Source: UBA1822 sp963634795 | Lineage (GTDB): Bacteria; Bacillota; Negativicutes; Veillonellales; Dialisteraceae | Direction: 5' to 3' | Length of the DNA: 18,449 bases | Assembly: GCA_963634795.1 (NCBI GenBank) | Contig: CAVHDO010000016.1 | Location: 1-18,449 of the forward strand | In this document: piece after piece, positions 13,503 to 18,449 of the stretch | How positions within the stretch are numbered: the stretch's first letter is position 1 | Layout: the number at the start of each line of letters is the position of its first letter | The notes under the pieces: generated by a model | Told to the model about the DNA's origin: nothing | The model's database searches: none | What the model saw: only the letters and a program-made list of their open reading frames with translations | Translations under genes and position numbers: made by a program

Positions 13503-16500
13503 TTACCGAATGGCCTTCCCGTTTTCCGACAAAAGCGTCGCGATTTGTTGCTGCAATCTTGCAATGTCTGCCTTGAGCGCCGCGATTTCTTTCGTATGTG
13601 TCGATATTTCTTTCGACTGCGTCCTATCATTCATATGAAGAGTTTGGATTTCCTTATCATGTTTGGCAAGCGCAAAGTCCCGCTTCGCTCCGGCGGCTTC
13701 CAGCGCATCCATCCGCTGCACCAAATCCACCAGGTTCTGATACGTCCCGGCTTTCTTCCCCTTGCTTCCGAGTTTGAAAGAAATGCCCGCATTCATCATC
13801 GGGTCTCCGTTTCCGAGCGTCCCACCCAAAGACACCGTCATGTCGGAATTCGGTTTGAAGAACGCGCCGAGTGCTCCGGCGTTCGCATTTTTGTAGTGAC
13901 CGAAGCCTACGGCGAAGCTCCATCTGTCCGTCGGACTGAATCCTTCCGGACGAAGCGCGGCGAGAGCGGCGGCTCCGGCGCCGACTTTGTTGATGTTATC
14001 GGTGAGTTCCGCTGTCCGGTCATCCATGGCCTGTAAAGCGTCGTAGACAGTACCGCCCGTCACGATGCCGGTATTTCCCTTCTCGACTTTTCCGTCTGTC
14101 TTGACGGCAAGGCCGTTTGCATCGACTTTCAAACCGCCGTTGTCGGCCAATTTCACGGCCAGACCATTTGCATCTGTCTGCAAACCGCTATTCGTGGCAA
14201 GATTCACGGCGAGACCGTTTGTATCCGCTTTTAAGCCACTGTTGTCAGCCAATTTCACGGAAATGGTATCATTATCGTTATTGATTTCAATACCGTTCTC
14301 GCCGGTATAGGTTGTACCGCCGCCGCCACCTTCTCCGAGACCTTCAATCTTGATGGTAAAGGCGGTCGTCTTCCCATCGGCATACATGATTTTTTTAGTT
14401 GCATCATCACCTTTCTTAAATGTGTATGTGGTGTTATTCAGCTTGACATTTCCGATGGCGGTGTCCAGCGCCGTGAGATTCGCCGCTGTGGTATTGGTCG
14501 AGCTTATATCGGAATTGTTCCCTTTCACGTTGTTTCGCAGTTCTGTATAGAGTTCGCTCCCTTTAACGTAGCCGCTGTCTCCACTCGGATGGTCTTTGTC
14601 CGAAATGGTTCCGCTGGGAAGCTGCAACTGGAAGGCAATACCGCCGTCATTTGTAAGAATGGTAGCAAGACCACTCTCATTAAATGTGTACGGCGTCACT
14701 TTGGTCACTTTACCGGTGGTTGTATCCGTTTCCGTCGCTTGCGCTTTCACCAGTTGATCCCAAATCGCCGCTTCGTGTGTCTTCGTTCCGGCCGCCACAT
14801 TCGTCAGACGCGAGAGGACTGCAGTGTCGTATTCGGCCGTGACATGATTTCCGTCTTTATCTACATAGTAATACTGATCCCCGCTCTGATGCCCGAAGGA
14901 AACCGTCTTGACATAATTGCTTCCTTCCTGCGCGATACTCGTATTCGCCACAGCCTGATACCCGATGGCCGTCGCGCCCGTTCCTTCGGCCGTACTGAGG
15001 ACGCCGAAAGACGAAGCATAGAGTCCCGTCGCATGGCTCAGATAGCCGAATGCCGCAGTCCCTACATTGGATGCGTAGGCTAAATTCCCGACAGCCGTCG
15101 CCACCTGATTCGCCGCTTCCGCAAAAGCGCCCAATGCCACGGCGCCTTGATTCGTCGCTTGGCTCTTGTACCCAAAAGCAGAGGAAAGTAAGACTTGCGC
15201 TGTCGCACCGCGGCCGACCGCCACCGAGCCTTCTCCGGACGCCTCCGTCTTGCAACCAATGGCAATGGCATCGACCGCCGTCGCCTGCGCCCAAGCACCA
15301 AACGCCATAGAGTCTTCTTCCGACGCATTCGCTTCAAGTCCCAGGACGATGGACTTCTTCCCGGAAGCCGACGAACCGCCGCCGATGGCAAAAGCATACG
15401 CTCCCGTCGCCGTCGTATCCGCTGTCGGCTCATCTTCCGTTTCCCAAGTCTCACTCATCGCCATATTCTTCACGCGAATCACATTTTTATTATTCTCTTT
15501 GGCGACGGAAATCGTGTCGCTGCCGTAATACGTCGTCGCCTCGATGGCCGCTTGCTGATACGCCTTCAGCTGCTTCAAATTCACCGCATCCGTATCCGCC
15601 GTGCCGTCTGCCAGATTCGTGATCTTGCGATTGCCCACGGAAACGGTCGCATCTTTCGCGATATCCTCGCCGCCGCCGATGCTGAGAATTTTTTTGTCTT
15701 TGTCGTAAGAAATGAGCTGCGTGATGCCCTGATCCAAATTGATGAGATTCTGTGCAATGCTGACATTTTTCGTCGGATCGTTCGCATTGACAGACGTCTT
15801 TATGAAAGTATAATCCTTGTCCACCGCGCCGATGGCCTTGTCGAGCGCCGTGAGATTCGCCGCCGTGTTGTTCGTCGCGCCTGTCTTGATGTAGCTTCCG
15901 TTTGCTGCCGGGCTGAGATAGCTGTAAACCGTCCCGCCGGTGACATAGCCCGTATTGCCGTCCGTAATATCGCCGGCAGTCGCCGCGGCCAATTTCAATT
16001 TAAAAGCGACATCGCCGCCATTCGTCAGGACCGTCACCGTGCCGTCATCGCCGAATTCATATGCCGTATTGCCGGTGATGGCACCGGAAGTATCCTTGGT
16101 GGCTTTCGCATCCACCAGCTGATCCCAAATCGCCGCATCATGTGTCTTCGTTCCGGCCGCCACATTGGTCAGCGTAGCAAAGGAGTCGCTGGTGTAGTTG
16201 ACCGCCACATTATAGTCACTTGTCTGTGTTCTGCTGAGATTTCCTTTTGAATTTTTATACCATCCGGAAAATTCATCTTTTTTATGCCCGAAGGAAACGG
16301 TATTGGCAGTAGTGTTGACAGCTTGGTATCCTATAGCGACTGCATTATTGGCAGTGGTATAGGCATAGTCGCCAAGCGCCATCGAGTTTGTACCCGTTGC
16401 CGTGCTATAAGCACCGACGGCCAGCGAATTTTCAGCTCCGGCCATGCTAAGCGAACCAAAGGCAGAAGAGTTTTCTCCCGTCGCGTAGGTCATATAGCCG

Positions 16501-17648
16501 GTTGCCAATGCATACTTATTGGTTGCTTGCGAGAAGTCACCCAATGTCACGGATCGCTCTCCGGACGCTTTACTGCTATACCCAAAAGTAGCGGACAAGT
16601 ATCCGGAAGCTATGCTTCTCGGCCCTACTGCTACGCCACCGTCTCCGGTAACCGTTTTCTTTTCGCCATCTTCTGTTACTTCTTCATATGTCTTGGCATA
16701 TATACCGAGAGCCAAGCTTTCGTATCCCGTGGCCTTTGCACCCTTGCCTACAGCGACGGCGCTGTCTCCGGAAGCAACCGCCACCGGACCAATGGCAATC
16801 GCCTGGAAGTCTGTAGCCTCCGCATACGAACCAAAAGCAATCGATGCATAACCTGTCGCTTTTGAATATGAACCAAAAGCCGTCGAGAAATTCCCGGATG
16901 CCCGAGACACATAGCCGATGGCAATCGTCACCCCTTTCGGATCCTCCGGATCGGTTACTTCCGTAAATGTAGCCTGTGCCCAAGTCCCTATGGCCATCGA
17001 ATAAATACCTGTCGCTTTTGCTGAATAACCGCTTGCCACTGAAGCGTCACCACTCGCCTCAGAGTTAACCCCTATAGCTATTGCCTGCTGACCCGAAGCC
17101 ACAGCTATACTCCCTAAAGAAATCGCCCAAGCAGAAGCTTCGGCACTACTTCCTATTGCCGTCGCACTATCAAAACTTGCATTCGCTCCCTCTCCTACCG
17201 CTGTCGCAAGATCACCGGTTGCAGTAGCATCAGATCCTATTGCCGTCGCATAATTACCACTCGCCACAGAAGTAGTTCCTACCGCTGTCGCATAACTACC
17301 AGTCGCCTCAGCATCGGCTCCTATCGCTGTCGTATAACCTATGCGTCCCGTCCCAGCTTCTTTACCACTAGCCAGAGCACAATCCCCTATTGCTACCGAA
17401 TTGTATCCAATCGCCCGAGCCTTAATTCCTATCGCTGTCGCATACTCACCTGACGCATCTGCACCATCTGCACCATCTGCGTTATACGAAATATTGTAAG
17501 TTGTTCCTCCCACCACAATGGAAGTCCCCGTACCGCTCACCGCAGTTGTCGCCCCTGCCCCCTGCGGCACAGCCAGAAAGCCGACAGCCAGTACAACAGC
17601 CGCCGTCAACGCTTTCCAATTTTTCATTCTTCTGTTTATTCCGCTCAT
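13503..17648 (-). CDS. Trimeric autotransporter adhesin (YadA/Hia type) with post-barrel coiled-coil tail
   Basis: 1381 aa surface adhesin, expected to trimerise and be inserted into the outer membrane by the Bam machinery. Signal peptide 1-33 (hydrophobic core at 13-27, AGA cleavage site). Head 1, about 66-450, consists of 14-16-residue YadA-head repeats (ATAIG, ASG, ATG patterns). A stalk module with LTNVAAGTKTH at 493-503 follows. A head-insert/neck motif, VGNRKITNLADGTADTDAVN, spans 671-690. Head 2 covers about 743-900, followed by a second stalk module (LTNVAAGTKTH at 948-958). Three 17-residue repeats with the core NGLAV lie at 1134-1184. The YadA anchor with four strands is at about 1219-1294, ending NAGISFKLG. 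A further 87 residues (1295-1381) form a heptad-rich helix, which is unusual. The ATG at 17648 is chosen for AAGGAG 9 nt upstream; earlier in-frame starts lack a site. Probably monocistronic. Confidence 0.95.
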   Translation of the reverse strand: MSGINRRMKNWKALTAAVVLAVGFLAVPQGAGATTAVSGTGTSIVVGGTTYNISYNADGADGADASGEYATAIGIKARAIGYNSVAIGDCALASGKEAGTGRIGYTTAIGADAEATGSYATAVGTTSVASGNYATAIGSDATATGDLATAVGEGANASFDSATAIGSSAEASAWAISLGSIAVASGQQAIAIGVNSEASGDASVASGYSAKATGIYSMAIGTWAQATFTEVTDPEDPKGVTIAIGYVSRASGNFSTAFGSYSKATGYASIAFGSYAEATDFQAIAIGPVAVASGDSAVAVGKGAKATGYESLALGIYAKTYEEVTEDGEKKTVTGDGGVAVGPRSIASGYLSATFGYSSKASGERSVTLGDFSQATNKYALATGYMTYATGENSSAFGSLSMAGAENSLAVGAYSTATGTNSMALGDYAYTTANNAVAIGYQAVNTTANTVSFGHKKDEFSGWYKNSKGNLSRTQTSDYNVAVNYTSDSFATLTNVAAGTKTHDAAIWDQLVDAKATKDTSGAITGNTAYEFGDDGTVTVLTNGGDVAFKLKLAAATAGDITDGNTGYVTGGTVYSYLSPAANGSYIKTGATNNTAANLTALDKAIGAVDKDYTFIKTSVNANDPTKNVSIAQNLINLDQGITQLISYDKDKKILSIGGGEDIAKDATVSVGNRKITNLADGTADTDAVNLKQLKAYQQAAIEATTYYGSDTISVAKENNKNVIRVKNMAMSETWETEDEPTADTTATGAYAFAIGGGSSASGKKSIVLGLEANASEEDSMAFGAWAQATAVDAIAIGCKTEASGEGSVAVGRGATAQVLLSSAFGYKSQATNQGAVALGAFAEAANQVATAVGNLAYASNVGTAAFGYLSHATGLYASSFGVLSTAEGTGATAIGYQAVANTSIAQEGSNYVKTVSFGHQSGDQYYYVDKDGNHVTAEYDTAVLSRLTNVAAGTKTHEAAIWDQLVKAQATETDTTTGKVTKVTPYTFNESGLATILTNDGGIAFQLQLPSGTISDKDHPSGDSGYVKGSELYTELRNNVKGNNSDISSTNTTAANLTALDTAIGNVKLNNTTYTFKKGDDATKKIMYADGKTTAFTIKIEGLGEGGGGGTTYTGENGIEINNDNDTISVKLADNSGLKADTNGLAVNLATNSGLQTDANGLAVKLADNGGLKVDANGLAVKTDGKVEKGNTGIVTGGTVYDALQAMDDRTAELTDNINKVGAGAAALAALRPEGFSPTDRWSFAVGFGHYKNANAGALGAFFKPNSDMTVSLGGTLGNGDPMMNAGISFKLGSKGKKAGTYQNLVDLVQRMDALEAAGAKRDFALAKHDKEIQTLHMNDRTQSKEISTHTKEIAALKADIARLQQQIATLLSENGKAIR
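13506..13766 (-). other. Segment coding for the post-barrel C-terminal extension of the adhesin
   Basis: Codes for residues 1295-1381, which follow the last predicted beta-strand of the YadA anchor. The segment is hydrophilic with leucine, isoleucine and methionine spaced in heptads (YQNLVDLVQRMDALEA, then EIAALKADIARLQQQIATLL), predicting a trimeric coiled coil. Because the anchor's last strand ends in the membrane with its C-terminus facing the periplasm, this tail should sit in the periplasm. Confidence 0.8.
14097..14249 (-). repeat. Three tandem 51-bp (17-residue) repeats in the adhesin stalk
   Basis: Residues 1134-1150, 1151-1167 and 1168-1184 follow one pattern: A-[DT]-N-[SG]-G-L-[KQ]-x-D-[TA]-N-G-L-A-V-[NK]-[LT]. 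The DNA units are similar but not identical. The NGLAV(K/N)L pattern also resembles beta-helical repeats of phage tail fibres, from memory. The repeats lie immediately before the final stalk and the membrane anchor. Confidence 0.85.
14756..14807 (-). repeat. Intragenic direct repeat in the adhesin, copy 2
   Basis: A stretch of about 52 bp nearly identical to 16121-16172, coding for the shared LTNVAAGTKTH-[DE]-AAIWDQL part of the stalk. The two copies are 1365 bp apart, a multiple of three, in the same orientation and frame. Confidence 0.85.
16121..16172 (-). repeat. Intragenic direct repeat in the adhesin, copy 1
   Basis: Partner of 14756-14807, differing at only a few positions over about 52 bp. 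It belongs to a larger duplicated module (head, TVSFGH, linker, LTNVAAGTKTH stalk, LTNGGD/LTNDGG beta module, TTAANLTALD). The similarity is patchy at DNA level outside the core. Confidence 0.85.
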
Positions 17649-17746
17649 TTCACACTTCTCCTTATGTTTCATCAAAAACGATAAATGAGTGCCATCTCAC
17701 TCTTACAAGAGCCTCACAGACCATCGCAAGAACGGATTCCACAATA

Positions 17747-17779
17747 AGCCTACCACCCCCCCCCCCTACTATTTGTCAA
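17747..17779 (-). promoter_or_regulatory. Candidate phase-variable promoter of the adhesin gene
   Basis: Minus strand: a perfect TTGACA (17779-17774), then AATAGTA, then eleven G, then TGG, then TAGGCT (17752-17747, 3 of 6 matches to TATAAT). The spacer is 21 bp as sequenced, longer than the optimal 17; seven G would give 17. The leader to the ATG would be about 90 nt. The -10 assignment is weak, but the placement of the G tract just downstream of a consensus -35 is direct observation. Confidence 0.5.
17756..17766 (-). repeat. Homopolymeric tract, eleven G on the coding strand
   Basis: Eleven consecutive C on the plus strand (G on the minus strand), the longest G/C homopolymer I notice in the window, flanked by AT-rich DNA. 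It lies about 110 nt upstream of the adhesin start codon. Tracts of this length are prone to slippage during replication. Confidence 0.97.
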
Positions 17780-17809
17780 GTCCTATTTTGCATTTTTTTA
17801 GCTGTTTTT

Positions 17810-17815
17810 ATTATA
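17810..17815 (-). promoter_or_regulatory. Alternative -10 box upstream of the adhesin
   Basis: A perfect TATAAT on the minus strand, within AT-rich DNA; the best -35 candidates upstream (TTTATA, 19-bp spacing) are poor. If used, the transcript would carry the TTGACA and the G tract in its leader, and the tract would act at RNA level or as a downstream promoter spacer. Confidence 0.3.
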
Positions 17816-17946
17816 GAAAATTTTTATATAGCGATATAAACGGGTCTGATAATCTGCGACGAGACGGCATTCCTGTGAAGAATCAGGTACCCATTCATCG
17901 CACAGGACTCGCGCCAAAAGAGAAAACATCCCGCACGATTCCATGT

Positions 17947-17988
17947 AAAAAGAGCCGCTAAAAAGTGAAAATCATTTTTTCGCGGCTC
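17947..17988 (-). terminator. Strong rho-independent terminator of an upstream minus-strand unit
   Basis: Minus strand: GAGCCGC and GCGGCTC form a 7-bp GC-rich stem extended inward by A-rich/T-rich pairing (AAAAA-x-TGA with TCA-x-TTTTT), followed directly by five T. It would end transcription arriving from the right of the window, just before the adhesin control region. Confidence 0.7.
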
Positions 17989-18038
17989 CAATTTCAACTG
18001 TAACGTCCGGCACAGGAATGACATCTCCGGTGGAGCGA

Positions 18039-18145
18039 GAATGACTTCCCCGGCCCAATTCGATTTTCTGCTTTCGCAAGAAATTATGCGCCTGCGGCGC
18101 ATTTTACCTTCCGGCCCTCCGGGCCACCTTCCTTAGAAAAAGGAA
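18039..18145. repeat. Hairpin-rich intergenic repeat, copy A
   Basis: Matches 18343-18449 with few differences at a constant offset of 304 bp. It contains GAATGAC, CCCAATTCGATT, a 7-bp hairpin ATGCGCC-TGC-GGCGCAT (18086-18102), a GGCCC-TCC-GGGCC hairpin, and the palindrome CCTTCCTT-AGAA-AAAGGAAGG. No coding function is supported. Confidence 0.85.
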
Positions 18146-18157
18146 GGCTAAGCAGTG

Positions 18158-18275
18158 CGCGCTCCGCGCGATTTTTTATAAAACAAATACGCCGAAAGGC
18201 GCCACATATTTGCCTTCTTTTGAAAGAAGGTGGCGCGCAGCGCCGGAAGATAGAGTGCCTCGCAGAGGCACAATT
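18158..18275. repeat. Cluster of short inverted repeats between the two repeat copies
   Basis: Consecutive small palindromes: GCGCG-CTC-CGCGC, CGCC-GAAA-GGCG, CCTTCTTT-TG-AAAGAAGG and GTGCCTC-GCA-GAGGCAC. The piece GCGCTCCGCGCGATTTTT followed by ATAAAA also occurs in the core of the element at 2409-2433. This cluster and the flanking copies make a composite repeat region. Confidence 0.7.
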
Positions 18276-18342
18276 TCAGCCGTAACGTACAGAATGCGAA
18301 TGACTCTTCGGCAAAACGAGAATGCCGTCTCCGATAAGGCAA

Positions 18343-18449
18343 GAATGACCTCCCCGACCCAATTCGATTCTCTGCTTTCGTAAGAAATTATGCGCCTTCG
18401 GCGCATTTTACCTTCCGGCCCTCCGGGCCACCTTCCTTAGAAAAAGGAA
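18343..18449. repeat. Hairpin-rich intergenic repeat, copy B (runs off the window)
   Basis: Second copy of 18039-18145; the hairpin at 18390-18406 keeps its 7-bp stem while only the loop changes (TTC instead of TGC). It continues past the window edge inside the CCTTCCTT/AAAGGAAGG palindrome. Confidence 0.85.

Larger units (their letters stand above)
17649..18449. other. Gene-free upstream region of the adhesin
   Basis: 801 bp to the window edge without a supportable gene. From the adhesin outward it holds the leader and promoter with the G tract (17649-17820), an unassigned stretch (17820-17945), a minus-strand terminator (17947-17988), and the hairpin-rich repeat (18039-18449). Open frames on the minus strand at 18102 and 18406 start with related peptides (MRRRRIIS...), but these are merely translations of the two repeat copies. 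Confidence 0.7.

Noticed and set aside
13352..13630. Small gene or pseudogene downstream of the adhesin
   Set aside because: Its minus-strand open frame runs out of phase through the adhesin 3' end, lacks a start signal and gives no recognisable protein.
17824..18406. Two related minus-strand open frames starting MRRRRIIS
   Set aside because: They are translations of the two copies of the 304-bp-period repeat; they diverge after the repeat and have no ribosome sites.

Overview
The window looks like chromosomal DNA of a diderm Firmicute (class Negativicutes; a Dialister/Megasphaera/Selenomonas-like organism, genus not resolvable by eye). Two signals meet here. The first is a Firmicutes-style housekeeping cluster: rarA, ftsK, a rodZ-like gene, rimO, cinA/pncC, recA, recX, nfeD and floA. 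The second is a trimeric autotransporter adhesin with an outer-membrane beta-barrel anchor, which needs an outer membrane. Every convincing gene lies on the minus strand, so transcription runs from right to left. I see no tRNA, rRNA, CRISPR array, transposase or phage gene.

Layout in the direction of transcription. (1) 18449-17649: about 800 bp without genes. It holds a 304-bp-period repeat rich in hairpins, a terminator for an upstream minus-strand unit outside the window, and the control region of the adhesin, which carries an 11-nt G tract just downstream of a perfect TTGACA. (2) 17648-13503: a 1381-aa trimeric autotransporter with two YadA-like heads, duplicated stalk modules, a YadA anchor and an unusual 87-aa coiled-coil tail after the barrel. 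(3) 13502-13129: terminator and a candidate rarA promoter. (4) 13128-3896: nine tightly packed genes (rarA, ftsK, rodZ-like, an orphan periplasmic binding protein, rimO, cinA/pncC, recA, recX, nfeD), many overlapping by 4-14 nt, probably one long operon for DNA repair, chromosome segregation and envelope functions. (5) floA, flanked on both sides by repeat elements built from 7-bp degenerate units. (6) 2244-365: a small operon of two membrane proteins and a DapF-fold racemase that resembles CntK (histidine racemase) more than DapF. (7) 1-364: AT-rich DNA with perhaps the last codons of a plus-strand gene.

Working together: RecA and RecX handle recombination and its restraint, RarA acts at stalled forks, and FtsK moves DNA at the septum. 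NfeD and FloA organise membrane microdomains, the RodZ-like protein links to cell shape, and RimO modifies ribosomal protein S12. The adhesin is a separate unit, and its promoter region suggests on/off or graded switching by slippage of the G tract.

The points most worth a second look are the G tract in the adhesin control region, the post-barrel coiled-coil tail, the heptamer-repeat elements around floA (one of which appears to supply a -35 box), and the CntK-like racemase without its usual partners.
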